The position numbers were made by a program, and so were the translations under genes. From a virus: a DNA stretch of 64,000 nt. Where the stretch lies: positions 1-64,000 of IMG/VR virus record IMGVR_UViG_3300031344_000004, one strand, 5' to 3'. How positions within the stretch are numbered: the stretch's first letter is position 1; each line of letters begins with the position of its first letter. The notes below the pieces were generated by a model, which had not been told where the DNA came from, ran no database searches, and saw nothing but the letters and a program-made list of their open reading frames with translations. This document shows, one piece after another, positions 43,642 through 54,137 of the stretch.

Positions 43642-46600
43642 TCACAGTGTGATGTTGCCCTGAGGATCCTGCGTGATGGTCGTGATCGACTGATTGAGTG
43701 TCTGAACGTTGATAGCGTTCCTGCTCGTTGGAGTGTCCTCGATGTACGGAAACGACGAAGTGCACTCAAAGCTCAAGTTGTTTGACCATGTGTTGGCGGG
43801 ATCCGTTAGGCGCCCACCGGTGCCGATGAATTTGACAGTGATGACGCCGGGTTGGGTACCTTGCCTAAAGTGTGGATCCGACGGAGCGTTCTCGGGTGAC
43901 TGGTAGTACTTGGCGTAGGGACGTTGCTCCAACATGTCGCGGAATTGGCCGTACTTGTTGCGGCGCCAGTAGGCCTTGCTGAACGTCGGCAGCCCACTGT
44001 GAACGCCGTACTTCCACCCTCTAATCTTAGGTGAGTAGAGGTAGGTGTTGTTGTCGGTCTGCACGTGGGTGCCATCTGGGTGTGGGCCGGCCTGATCACG
44101 GAATTCGGCAAAGTGATTGGTACCCAACAGCGATACCGATGCATCGAGGTTGGTGTACAGGTTACAGGTGTTGTTGTCACCAAAGCCGAACAGCGCGCGG
44201 GCCGCGTCGGCAGACGGCACTGATCCTGTCGTGTAGTAGCCGAAGCTGTTGGTCGACAACAGGTTGACGTCAGCGACCCACTGGTTGATGACGGTACCCG
44301 ACAACTTGGAGATGGTGCCCGTCACGTTGGTCAACGCCGTCCCAATCGTCCCCGGGCCGAAGAAAAAGCCAACCAGCGCCGCCGGTGCCGAAGGAGATGC
44401 AGGTTGCGGGACGATGATCTGAAACGGAATGCCAAAGATGATGACAGTGTTGATCACGGGCGCGGGCAAGTACAGGTTAGAGACGATGCCAGTGTAGAAG
44501 TCGAGCTGCCGCGACACTCCCAAGTACCGAGGCTCAAACGGGTAGGCCTTCGTCCAGTTGCAATTGATGATGTTGCTGAACAGTGAGGCCTTGTCGCCGC
44601 TCAATTGGTCAAACCAGATCCACCCGATGTTGGTGGGACCGATGGCACCGCTGGCGAATTCTACCTGTTGCGGGTTACCGAAGATACTGGTGGGGGAGAT
44701 GAAGATGCCTGTGGCGTCGGCGGCAAAGCAATCGTCGATCTTGGGCATCATTGAATCATAGAAGCGTTCGGTGTTGTCGGTGAATTGTGACAACCTGACT
44801 GACCCAAACTGCTCCCACCAGGGTTGAGTGCGGTAGGCCTTTGATGTGTTGAGCGCGAGATCGGTAGAACTCGTCGTTAGTGTCGACACGTTCTGTGAAT
44901 TGATGATGCTGAGCATACGGGTGCGGTTGCCTTGAATGAAAGCCGCCGAACCCGAACCTTGCGTTGCCGGCGTCGTCAACGTCAATAGGTTGCCCACCAT
45001 GACGTTGTCGGTAAAGCTGCCCGTGTACTCGGCGCGGTAGGCCGACTCGAACTGGTCGAGGACGGGCTCGGCACCCAACAGTTCGTGGATGTCATCGGAC
45101 GCCAGAGGTTGATTGAGGGTGTCGTGGTACTCGGCACCCGCTTGAATCTGACTGCCGTACAACGTGACGTTGATGGTGCCCGCGCGCAGGGTGACGTCGT
45201 GGCCCGTGGCGCCGAACGTACCTGAGAATAGTGGTGCGGCGATGTTACCGTCACTGTACAGAACGGGACGCGTCTTGGAAATGCTGAGGATCAACTTGTC
45301 GCCCGGCATCACCAAGTACGGCGACGGAAAGTGGGTGACCATGGAGATTGCGGCGTATGAATCGATCACTGAGATGTTGTTGTTGAGTGCGGCGGTGATC
45401 TGTGCAGGGATAGTGCCCGAGATGTAGAAGGGATTGGGCACGGTCAAGCCCGTTTGATCGGTTAACCCCTGCAGGGTGACGTACTCATTGCCCAAGACAC
45501 TGCGACCCGACTGATCAAAGCCCGTGCCGGCGCGACCGAAGGGAGAGATGTAGGCATAGATCGTCTCTTGTTGCACCGTCACTGACCCCGGCGAGCCCAA
45601 CACCAACGTCGGAGTTTGCAGTAGGTTGAGGGCACCCACCTTGTTCTGCGCACCGGTACCGTTGAAGAACCTGCTGAATTCCAGCGTCGGGCCGACCGCG
45701 CTGAGGGCCTGTGCTGTCACCGCGACTGAACCCGTGAAAGTGTTGCCCCCGACCGGGACGACGGCACCGGGTGAAGAACCTGCATAGTGAACGAAGCCCA
45801 CGGGCCTGAGTTGAAAGTTGGAGTCGAACGCCGGAAAGTTCGACAACACGACATTGTTGATCATGTCGTTGGAGTGTGTCAGTGTACCCGTCAAGATCAG
45901 GTCACGAAGGGCCGGCGTCGATGAATTCTCCGACAGTTGAACCTGTCGGAACAGCGCGACGGTGATGCCGGGACCACCAAAGTCAAACGATGAACCCACC
46001 TGATCGAGCACGCTAAAGCACTGTGTGATGTCAGCGAACCAGCCGGCGCCCATCGCCAGCGGAATTTCAAACACCGCCTTTTCGATCAGGAAAGGTGCGT
46101 TGATGGGCAGGGTGAACGTTTCGGCCGGCGTGGCGGCGTAGCGATCACAGTTCCTGACGCTGTTGGCATATGATGTGCCAAGCACTTGTGCGCTCAATGT
46201 CGGATCCCACGTCAGACCGATGTTGGGATCCGACTGCAGGTTGTGGGTGATGGTACCCGAGGAGATGATGTTGCCGACAGGACCAAAGCCCTTGGAGTCT
46301 TCAATGATGCCGAGACCTCCACCCGAGAATTGAATGGGATTTGTCCAATCACCGCCCGTAGATCCGGGTGACGGGACGCTAGCCGTCAGGCCGAGCACGT
46401 AGCTCGAATTGAATGGCACTTCCCAACACTTGGTCTGTGCATTGTAGTAGTAGATGCTCGACGTCAGGCCGGGCATCACCACCTGCGTGTTGACCGGGAA
46501 TTGTACCCTGACCTGCGTCTTAGACTTCAATTGCTGATCGAAGTTGGCAGCAAACGTCGCCAGGCTCGAACCCGTAGCATAGAACGACGACGTCAGCGTT

Positions 46601-47958
46601 GCTTGATCTTGTTCGTACCTACGGTCCTCGTTGAAGGCTGGCATGGAGGTAGGCGGCAATTCACCGACGTATGCATCGATGGCGCTCTTGACGACGCTGC
46701 CCGTCACCAACATGTCATTGCTGAACAGGTTTTGCCGCTCGAACGTGCCGGGAGCGGTGCCACCAAAGAAGCGTGGCAGCGTCGTCGGATAATTGGTGAT
46801 GATGCCGCCTGCTTTGCTGCTCCCGCTGCCTGAGACGGCAAACGTCGTAGTGTACTGCGGTGATCGACGATCATCGAAGCCACCCAATGACACTCCCAAT
46901 CGATCGTCTCCCGTCCGTGCGACGAGGGGCAATGACAGCCGCGAACCCAACTTTCTGACCGACGACCGAGGCAATACTTGGCGCCTGTTGACGGGTGGTG
47001 AAAAGGTGAAGACGCTGCCCGCCGACGTCAGGCCGGGCCAATTGAACTGTGGGCGGAGGCCAATGACATACGACGCGCTGGCATTTGCCTCTTCATTGCC
47101 CGGGCCCAAGACGTCCATGAACGACGCATTGTACGTGAAGCCCCCGTAGATGTATTCCTGCCGTGACCCATCGAGGTAACCGAGGCCCTGAGCAAAGTCA
47201 CGAAAGCGGTTGGTACCATTGGGCATGAAGATACCGATGGTCGCGCCCTCGAACGTGGAGTTAGTCTGTCGGATCGACGTGCGAGGAGTGTACCTGAACT
47301 CGATCGTCCCATTCTCATAGATGACAACTTCGTAGGAGATCACCGATGACGCATCGAGGATGTTGTAGTAGTTGGTGATGACTGACCAGCGAACGATCAG
47401 GCGGCGACCCTTCGTCGACCTAACGTCTTGAAAGTACCTGACGCCGAAGGCGGTGCCATTGACGTGAGGATCCATCGGTTCAATGCCGTACTTGAGGTTG
47501 TTGACCTTCTGCGTGGAGTAATAGAGACCCAACTGGTCAGGTGTGCTGGCAATGTTGCGGGAGTCATCGAACCACGGTGCCAGCAGCACCGCCTTTGAAG
47601 TAAAGGTGGGCTTGATGAATGGGTTCTGCCAGATGCCGGAGCTGATCACCTCGTTGGCAGCAAAGGTCCCCGTTGTCGGATCGACCAGTACCATCCACCC
47701 ATGATTGACGACGACGAACTGTTTGTAGGTGATGCCGTCAAACAAGAAGTCAAAGCCGATCTGAAATGGGCCGCCGACGGCATCGCCCGAGAAGCCCACA
47801 CCAGGATCCTGATAACCTCCCAGTGCCGGCGAACAGGGCGTGAATCGATTGTCAGTGACGTTGGTCAGGCCCGCGCTCTGGTCGACGACACGCGTCAGCA
47901 CATAGTTCTCAAATCGGCGCGAAGGAGGCGTGCGGGTCGATGTGGGTGTGCCTACCAT
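43642..47958 (-). CDS. Very large virion structural protein, 1438 aa
   Basis: Largest gene of the window. Beta-rich and polar, with early LVRWSVI/FRYTPRTSI strands (residues 190-230) resembling extracellular beta-sandwich modules. No enzymatic motif. Between the 360-aa protein and the fibre, hence probably a long baseplate-associated or side-fibre protein. Adjacent gene boundaries are 1-3 nt, implying one transcript. Confidence 0.7.
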   Translation of the reverse strand: MVGTPTSTRTPPSRRFENYVLTRVVDQSAGLTNVTDNRFTPCSPALGGYQDPGVGFSGDAVGGPFQIGFDFLFDGITYKQFVVVNHGWMVLVDPTTGTFAANEVISSGIWQNPFIKPTFTSKAVLLAPWFDDSRNIASTPDQLGLYYSTQKVNNLKYGIEPMDPHVNGTAFGVRYFQDVRSTKGRRLIVRWSVITNYYNILDASSVISYEVVIYENGTIEFRYTPRTSIRQTNSTFEGATIGIFMPNGTNRFRDFAQGLGYLDGSRQEYIYGGFTYNASFMDVLGPGNEEANASASYVIGLRPQFNWPGLTSAGSVFTFSPPVNRRQVLPRSSVRKLGSRLSLPLVARTGDDRLGVSLGGFDDRRSPQYTTTFAVSGSGSSKAGGIITNYPTTLPRFFGGTAPGTFERQNLFSNDMLVTGSVVKSAIDAYVGELPPTSMPAFNEDRRYEQDQATLTSSFYATGSSLATFAANFDQQLKSKTQVRVQFPVNTQVVMPGLTSSIYYYNAQTKCWEVPFNSSYVLGLTASVPSPGSTGGDWTNPIQFSGGGLGIIEDSKGFGPVGNIISSGTITHNLQSDPNIGLTWDPTLSAQVLGTSYANSVRNCDRYAATPAETFTLPINAPFLIEKAVFEIPLAMGAGWFADITQCFSVLDQVGSSFDFGGPGITVALFRQVQLSENSSTPALRDLILTGTLTHSNDMINNVVLSNFPAFDSNFQLRPVGFVHYAGSSPGAVVPVGGNTFTGSVAVTAQALSAVGPTLEFSRFFNGTGAQNKVGALNLLQTPTLVLGSPGSVTVQQETIYAYISPFGRAGTGFDQSGRSVLGNEYVTLQGLTDQTGLTVPNPFYISGTIPAQITAALNNNISVIDSYAAISMVTHFPSPYLVMPGDKLILSISKTRPVLYSDGNIAAPLFSGTFGATGHDVTLRAGTINVTLYGSQIQAGAEYHDTLNQPLASDDIHELLGAEPVLDQFESAYRAEYTGSFTDNVMVGNLLTLTTPATQGSGSAAFIQGNRTRMLSIINSQNVSTLTTSSTDLALNTSKAYRTQPWWEQFGSVRLSQFTDNTERFYDSMMPKIDDCFAADATGIFISPTSIFGNPQQVEFASGAIGPTNIGWIWFDQLSGDKASLFSNIINCNWTKAYPFEPRYLGVSRQLDFYTGIVSNLYLPAPVINTVIIFGIPFQIIVPQPASPSAPAALVGFFFGPGTIGTALTNVTGTISKLSGTVINQWVADVNLLSTNSFGYYTTGSVPSADAARALFGFGDNNTCNLYTNLDASVSLLGTNHFAEFRDQAGPHPDGTHVQTDNNTYLYSPKIRGWKYGVHSGLPTFSKAYWRRNKYGQFRDMLEQRPYAKYYQSPENAPSDPHFRQGTQPGVITVKFIGTGGRLTDPANTWSNNLSFECTSSFPYIEDTPTSRNAINVQTLNQSITTITQDPQGNITL

Positions 47959-47959
47959 G

Positions 47960-49042
47960 TCAGTACGTCATCCCTCCGAAGGACAGTGAATCGGTGCCAT
48001 TGACCACAACGTTATCATACCACCACCCACACGTTGCAGATCGCTGATTGAAGTGAATGTAACTATCAGTTGACCCGGTCATCAGCGACAGTGCACCGAC
48101 GAGCGACGAATCTTCCGACGAGACGGCCTGATTATTGCGGACGTAGCGGGCATCGACAAAGGCACCCACCGCCGAACCGCTGACAACGTCGGCCGCCGGC
48201 GGTGCAGCAAGGACTTCAATGATGCTGCTCGATGCCACGTGTTTGACGCCACCAACGATGGTAGTGACGAAGCGATGTAGGGTGATGTTCTGTCCATTGT
48301 CGCTGAAAGGAGGCTGGTGCAGGCGCGTGTTGTAGTAGTCAACGGTCCTGACTTGGTCGGATCCACCGTTGACATCAACGTTGCCGGAACCCGCCTCGCC
48401 GACAACGAGGTGAGGGTTTGACGGCACATCACTATTGTAGAACGATGGTTGTAGGCGAATTGCCAGTGGCTCAATGGTGCCATTGAGGGTGGTGTAGCTG
48501 ATGTCCTGTTGCGTGCGGTACCTGACGACGCCGTCAGTCGTCTTGACGCTGGGCCCGGTCTTGTAGGTCAGTGAATTTTGTGCCGGGGCAGGAGCATTGG
48601 GTGCCGTCGGCAATGCTTGAATGGGAAACAGCACGATCGGAAAGGTCGGACTGTTCTTGACGACCGACGACGGAAAATTGAAGTACGACGTATCGTTGTC
48701 TGCAAAGGGGTTCGACGTGGCGGGACCCTGTTCGCCGTACCACGTCACCAACAGCTGGTGACCTGCTTCGCCTGACCACACCTTCGCGAAGCCTGCGTCG
48801 TGCCTCTTGAGCTGCGTCAATTCAACGCCTTGGGTGTAAGCGTCGATGGCTGACGTGTCGGTGCTGCCCGTCGCCAGGCCGTACGTCGGTACGATGGATC
48901 CCGACACTAGTGATGACGATAGAATCAGCGTCGTCTTCGACAACGGGATTGCAGGTGGAGTCGATTCATCGAATCCAGGATTGAAGCCGTGTTGCAGGCT
49001 CGGGTCGTAAAAGATGTCGAGGTCGTTTAGGAAGCGGGGCAT
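47960..49042 (-). CDS. Virion structural protein, 360 aa
   Basis: MPRFLNDLDIFYDPSLQHG start; mixed strands, no known domain seen. One base from both neighbours. Probably a baseplate or fibre-connector component by position. Confidence 0.62.
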   Translation of the reverse strand: MPRFLNDLDIFYDPSLQHGFNPGFDESTPPAIPLSKTTLILSSSLVSGSIVPTYGLATGSTDTSAIDAYTQGVELTQLKRHDAGFAKVWSGEAGHQLLVTWYGEQGPATSNPFADNDTSYFNFPSSVVKNSPTFPIVLFPIQALPTAPNAPAPAQNSLTYKTGPSVKTTDGVVRYRTQQDISYTTLNGTIEPLAIRLQPSFYNSDVPSNPHLVVGEAGSGNVDVNGGSDQVRTVDYYNTRLHQPPFSDNGQNITLHRFVTTIVGGVKHVASSSIIEVLAAPPAADVVSGSAVGAFVDARYVRNNQAVSSEDSSLVGALSLMTGSTDSYIHFNQRSATCGWWYDNVVVNGTDSLSFGGMTY

Positions 49043-49043
49043 G

Positions 49044-52000
49044 TCAATACTTCACGATCTGGCCGACGACCTGTTGTAGCAGGATGACGCTGTCGAGGTT
49101 GGTGCGGATCGAATCACCGAGATAGATCTGACTTGATAGGTACTCCTGCTTGTGACGTTCGAGCATGTGTGACTCGATGGTGAAATTGACGCCCTTGAAG
49201 TTGGTCTTACGCGGGATCAATTGCTCAATGAAGGTGCCGATCGATGAGTCAAACCAACGGAAGAAGTCGAAGAAGGCAGCAAAGTTCAACTTCTGCTTGA
49301 TGCGATTGAAGTAGACGTTACGCAAGTTCTCGATGTCAGGATAATCGGGTGAGAACAGCAGATCAGGAGAACCCATCGCGTTGTCGAGCGAATCAAGGGT
49401 ACCGAAGATGGCAATGATGTCGCGGTTCAATGCGTCGAGCAGCGAAAACTCCATGATGAACCTGACATCATCGGTGGGTTGTTCGCTGGGGTTGATCTCA
49501 TAGACGGGTGCCAATGAAGCCCACGGCGTCTTCTGCACCAGCGCAAAATCCTGGTACGAGCGCGATCTGACCTTTTCATTGGTCGTCGCCTCGTCGAAGT
49601 AGGGACTGAAGAAGCTGAGGTCGAAGACCTCACCGACCACGGTCTCCGCCGTCGTTGGGAAGTTGGTGCCCACCAGGTGCAAGTTATTCTCGCTGAAGTC
49701 AATGAGGGTGATCGCTCCGGTGGGACCAAGGCTTGCCGTTGCGTTGGCCGTCCTAACGTCCTGTTTCACCATTGCATTCAGCCTCATCTTACCCCATGAG
49801 CCTGATTGAGACGTCACGTAATTCCAGTTGGTCAGTGGGTCTTCAACGCCGGTTGAGCTGTAGTTCCTAATGTGCTCTTCCCACTCTGTCTCATTCAACG
49901 CCCGAGACCAGAACCTGACATTGCTGAGCCGACCATTGAAAGCGGCACTGCGTGCTTCACTAGGGGCCGCCAGATTATTGTTCAGGAAGCTGTAACCTAC
50001 TCCAGTACCGGCGGGAATGATTTGTGTGGTGCCCACTGCGAGGAACGGGCCGTGAGCGTTTGATGCAGCGTTCAATTGCGTGAAGGCGTTGACCTCTCCA
50101 CGCGGCGCTTCCTGAAAAAATGAGCTCGTCGTCGTCAAGTACTGCACCGTACCATTGTTCTGGTAGCCCAATCTCAGGAAGTACGACGACGAGACGGAGC
50201 TGTTGAGGCCGTCGTCACCGCGCTGGCAACCAAAGCTCACGTTCCACCGATCACCATTGAAGATGCCGAGGGGCGGCGGGCCCGTGTAGACGTTGGGCAC
50301 CGGCGTGTCGAGTTCAAGGCGGAGGACGGGTGAACCCGAGCCCGTCAATGCTCCCGCACAGACGTACAACACTAGCTTGGGTTGCACTGACGATGAGATG
50401 GCCAATAGGTTGGCAATGATGCCAGCACCGCCGTTGTTATTGCACGCCAAAGTGCCCGTGACACACAGCCGGGCCAGTGACTGCGTGGAACTGGTCTGCA
50501 CTGCAATCGATGCCGGCGTGAACTTGACGATGCCTTCCCACGTCCAGCTACCTGACGTCAACAGGCCGTCGCTGGGCACCGTGGTACCCACGTTGTGACC
50601 CTTACCATCGATGACGAAGGTACCTGCAGGTGGTGGAAAGCCCGGCTCCACGCGTGAGGCTGACAAGTAAGGCGAGATCACCGTGCTGGCCGTGGTGAAT
50701 TGCACCATTGCTCCGGGTTCGATCTTGCTCTCGCGGGCGAACGATAGCGCCTGTGTGGTCGGCCCGCCCACTTCGCGAAGTCGCATGATGTTGTTGGGAT
50801 CAATGCCCACCGCGCGGAGGAAGGCCTGAATGCTGTACTGCGTGCCCTTGGAACGAATGACAGACGGCAGGTTCTTGAGCACCCGCCGCGTCAGCGTGTG
50901 TTGCACGTAACGCAGTGTATTGTCGTTGGTCGCATACTGGTCAATGTCGACGTTTTCACCCCTGACATACTGATCAATGTCAGAGTCGGCGAACATGGGT
51001 GGCATGAAAAAACCCGTGTTGCTGATCAAGTTGTTCAAGAAGTTGTCAGGGACGGTGTCAGCGGCAATGACGTCGCCAGTATCGTAGTCGACGGTTCTCA
51101 ACGTGGTGAATGAATCAACGAACAACTTGATGTCGTCAAAGAAACGTGCGTAGATGTACAGCAATGACACCAAGATCTGCACGTTGCCCATTTTACCCTG
51201 GCCCGGCAACCCGTTGCCCGCGTAGGCTTGATTAGCAGTCCCCTCGGGTTCTTGAAAGCCATCCTGCATTGCACCTTCTAGCAGGTAGTGCTGTGGGATC
51301 AATTTAGTGATCAGGTTGGGATTCTCCTGATCGTAGGCACTGGCACTGGCCAACAGCGCTTGGTTGAGCGCAACGATGGGGGCATATGCCGGAAACAACA
51401 CGGGGCACGACTCGGGTCGTTCGAAAGTGATGGGACTGAGCGGGTCAGCCGCTGCATTGAGGCGCAGCGTGCCAGTGAAATTGCTGATCAACGCGTGCAG
51501 TGAATTGCCGCTGGAGTCGAGCACAATGCCATTGATGACGTCTGATGCGGACAGCGTGATGGGCGGAGGTGGCTCATTGAACTTGTAGTACAGCACCAGA
51601 TCGGTCGTCGCGTACAGTGCCTTTTGGGCATATGCCTGTTGTTGGGTGGGCGTCCGTGCCGAGAAGAACATGCGAAATTCGTCAAGGGTACCTGACAACG
51701 TTTGTGTCGGTGTGGTCGTCGTCGTGCCGAGGATGAATGCCGTCCCACTGCCGATGATAAAGTTTGAGGAATCAATGGCCAGGTTACCCATCTCGACCAT
51801 GGTCGGCGATTTGGCGACTGGGATGCCTTGCAAAAAGGCCTCAAGGAAGGGCATGCCGTCATCACGGTTTAATTCGACCGCGATGTGGTTGAACTGGCCC
51901 TTGGTCAATTGAACGGGCACTGACATGTAGCTCGAGCCCGATACCACGCTAAACTGTGCGGTGACAGACGATGTCGATGCGGTCGTCAACAAGCACAGTG

Positions 52001-52613
52001 AGTAACCTTGCGTTGCGGGGCCCGCGGCGGTGCCCGACAACATCTGACAGACGACTTGGGTGCCATTGGCGATCGGCGGCAGGTACAGCTGCATCTCGAG
52101 CGTGAGGCTGGTTGAACCCGTCGGATTCAACACAGGCAGGCCCGTGTCGTTGGTCGACAGTTCTGGGAACAAGGCTCCTGCGCGGTTCTGGACGACGATG
52201 TAGGTGCCTGCGGTGGGTGCCGTCTCCGACGTCTGTGTGCCAGAAAACGTCAGTTCGCCGTGATAGACCGGAAATTGGTCAAACACCCACTTGTCGAAGC
52301 CCGACAGGTTGTCAAAGAACACCTCGGTCTCCTGCCGGGTGCCGTCGAACGGAAACCCATTGATGATCTGGTCAAAGGCCAAGTTGACCTTGGCTTCGGC
52401 CGCCATGAAGAACGTGTGATTCTGGAACTGCGACCAGTCAACGTTGAGCTGCTGCGTTGACTTGATCCCGCCAGCCGCAGCATCGTACTGAAATGAGGCG
52501 GTGCTGGCGATGTTAGTGTCGCTGACGGCCGACCATACCAGTGACAGAGGACGGTTACCCGCGACGGCGGCCCTCAAGAACGATGGAATGTAGGGGGTGG
52601 GCGTTACGCTCAT
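49044..52613 (-). CDS. Large baseplate/fibre protein with LamG-like modules, 1189 aa
   Basis: Two concanavalin/laminin-G-like segments: GTLDEFRMFFSARTPT with LVLYYKFNEPP (about 310-355), and LSNVRFWSRALNETEWEEH (about 920-945). The LamG pattern of ...LDEFRxx...R...E is clear in both. The C-terminal region (NPSEQPTDDVRFIMEFSLLD onward) is helical and baseplate-like. LamG domains bind glycans, suggesting contact with the cell surface. Position after gp6 recalls T4 gp7, but homology is not established. Confidence 0.75.
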   Translation of the reverse strand: MSVTPTPYIPSFLRAAVAGNRPLSLVWSAVSDTNIASTASFQYDAAAGGIKSTQQLNVDWSQFQNHTFFMAAEAKVNLAFDQIINGFPFDGTRQETEVFFDNLSGFDKWVFDQFPVYHGELTFSGTQTSETAPTAGTYIVVQNRAGALFPELSTNDTGLPVLNPTGSTSLTLEMQLYLPPIANGTQVVCQMLSGTAAGPATQGYSLCLLTTASTSSVTAQFSVVSGSSYMSVPVQLTKGQFNHIAVELNRDDGMPFLEAFLQGIPVAKSPTMVEMGNLAIDSSNFIIGSGTAFILGTTTTTPTQTLSGTLDEFRMFFSARTPTQQQAYAQKALYATTDLVLYYKFNEPPPPITLSASDVINGIVLDSSGNSLHALISNFTGTLRLNAAADPLSPITFERPESCPVLFPAYAPIVALNQALLASASAYDQENPNLITKLIPQHYLLEGAMQDGFQEPEGTANQAYAGNGLPGQGKMGNVQILVSLLYIYARFFDDIKLFVDSFTTLRTVDYDTGDVIAADTVPDNFLNNLISNTGFFMPPMFADSDIDQYVRGENVDIDQYATNDNTLRYVQHTLTRRVLKNLPSVIRSKGTQYSIQAFLRAVGIDPNNIMRLREVGGPTTQALSFARESKIEPGAMVQFTTASTVISPYLSASRVEPGFPPPAGTFVIDGKGHNVGTTVPSDGLLTSGSWTWEGIVKFTPASIAVQTSSTQSLARLCVTGTLACNNNGGAGIIANLLAISSSVQPKLVLYVCAGALTGSGSPVLRLELDTPVPNVYTGPPPLGIFNGDRWNVSFGCQRGDDGLNSSVSSSYFLRLGYQNNGTVQYLTTTSSFFQEAPRGEVNAFTQLNAASNAHGPFLAVGTTQIIPAGTGVGYSFLNNNLAAPSEARSAAFNGRLSNVRFWSRALNETEWEEHIRNYSSTGVEDPLTNWNYVTSQSGSWGKMRLNAMVKQDVRTANATASLGPTGAITLIDFSENNLHLVGTNFPTTAETVVGEVFDLSFFSPYFDEATTNEKVRSRSYQDFALVQKTPWASLAPVYEINPSEQPTDDVRFIMEFSLLDALNRDIIAIFGTLDSLDNAMGSPDLLFSPDYPDIENLRNVYFNRIKQKLNFAAFFDFFRWFDSSIGTFIEQLIPRKTNFKGVNFTIESHMLERHKQEYLSSQIYLGDSIRTNLDSVILLQQVVGQIVKY

Positions 52614-52640
52614 GTGGCTGCCGTAGCTACGTATTGAAGC

Positions 52641-54137
52641 TTACTGCAATGCAACCACCTTGAATGGCGCCGAGACAGCCCGGTACAATTGTTGACTACC
52701 GTCGGTGATGATCAGGATGTCTATCACATAGGTGTGCCCAGCCGTCAAATTTGATGCGTCAAGTCGAAAGAACATGCCGGCTGAATCATTCGACAGGCGC
52801 GTCGAATTGGTCACGGTGTCAAACGGGATGGCAATGCCGGCGGTGTCGACGTCTCTGACTTGATAATGAGCGTCTCGTAGCACGATGCCCGGCAATTCAA
52901 CGGGCAACCTGATCGCTGTCATTAGAGCGGGTTGTGTGTAGTCAAAGAGGTTGACCCGTAACACCGGTGCTTCCGATACATCGAGGGTGTCAACCAAGTT
53001 GTGAACAGTAACGTTGAACTTTCGAGGAGACAGTGATTGTGGGCCACGCTGTGGTGGGTAGGCCTTGATGGTGCTGCCCGTCAAGTAAGTGACTGCCCCA
53101 TTGAGAGAGCCCCAGATCGGGGTGAAGGTAATGGAACCTGATGTCTGCCATTGCGGGAGCAGCAGGTGATCCGTCGATGAGATGAGGACTGATGCTGAAT
53201 AGATGCCCACTGCTGGGTTGTGACCGTAGTAGTGCTGTGATCCCGTGAAGTACATCGACCACGTGCCGCCCGACACGGGCGTAGTTAGCTGTAACAGTAG
53301 GCTCTGCGAACCCGTCACTGGCGTTGAACCTGACACTAGGTTGGCAGGAGCCTGGCGGACATAATTGTAGAGGAAGAGGTAGCTAGGTGAGTCGAGGTAC
53401 AGGTTGTCGGTGTCGTCTTGGATTGAGTCATCAAACCTGACCAACAATCGAGGTTGCAGGTCGACATTGTATGCGTCACGACTGGCGAAGCGTTTGACGA
53501 AGTAAGAGTGAGTGTCAGCCTCCAACGCTGAGTCGAGTGAGATCCTGAAGCCTGAGTTGGGGATCAACCCCGCCAACGTGGCTGATACCATGGTCGTCAC
53601 GTCGACGTCGAGGTCTTCGGTGCCCTTGACGAAGAACTGGCTGGCGCGATACGTGGTGAAGTAGTCACAGTTGGCAGTGCCCCCGCCACCACAACCTTGA
53701 GATTGCCAACTACCACTCGCCATAGATGACGTCAAGTAGTTGCATGGATAGGTGTCAGAGTAGTACACCACGTCGCGACCAATGCCTTCGTCGAATGACG
53801 CCGACAATGGATAGACGACGACGTTGAAGTTAGTGGGGGTAGGTTGCCCGCCGTAGACGTCGAAGAGGTGCAGGTGACACGAGAACGACGGCGCCGAAGC
53901 ATCGAGCAAACCTTGCGTCACCAGCGACTGTAACGGTGATAGATCGAACTGGATCAACAGCCTCGACAGTTCGGTGTTGGGCACCGATGAACTGCCGACC
54001 AGCGTTGAGGTGTACCCATACAACTTGAAGAGGTCGAGGGTCGCGGCGACGCCGACATTGGCATTCAATTGGGCTGCACCATTGACAACCCTGTTAGTAA
54101 TGTACGTGTCGGCGAGGGGGCGGAGTGTTTTGAACAT
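52641..54137 (-). CDS. Structural protein with DNRLRE-like N-terminus, 498 aa
   Basis: TLRPLADTYITNRVVNG, NVGVAATLDLFKLYG and LSRLLIQFDLSPLQSLV follow the layout of DNRLRE/CBM-type modules of secreted adhesins. The C-terminal half has further beta domains ending in TAGHTYVIDILIITDG. Overlaps the gp6-like gene by 1 nt. Likely part of the baseplate periphery. Confidence 0.65.
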   Translation of the reverse strand: MFKTLRPLADTYITNRVVNGAAQLNANVGVAATLDLFKLYGYTSTLVGSSSVPNTELSRLLIQFDLSPLQSLVTQGLLDASAPSFSCHLHLFDVYGGQPTPTNFNVVVYPLSASFDEGIGRDVVYYSDTYPCNYLTSSMASGSWQSQGCGGGGTANCDYFTTYRASQFFVKGTEDLDVDVTTMVSATLAGLIPNSGFRISLDSALEADTHSYFVKRFASRDAYNVDLQPRLLVRFDDSIQDDTDNLYLDSPSYLFLYNYVRQAPANLVSGSTPVTGSQSLLLQLTTPVSGGTWSMYFTGSQHYYGHNPAVGIYSASVLISSTDHLLLPQWQTSGSITFTPIWGSLNGAVTYLTGSTIKAYPPQRGPQSLSPRKFNVTVHNLVDTLDVSEAPVLRVNLFDYTQPALMTAIRLPVELPGIVLRDAHYQVRDVDTAGIAIPFDTVTNSTRLSNDSAGMFFRLDASNLTAGHTYVIDILIITDGSQQLYRAVSAPFKVVALQ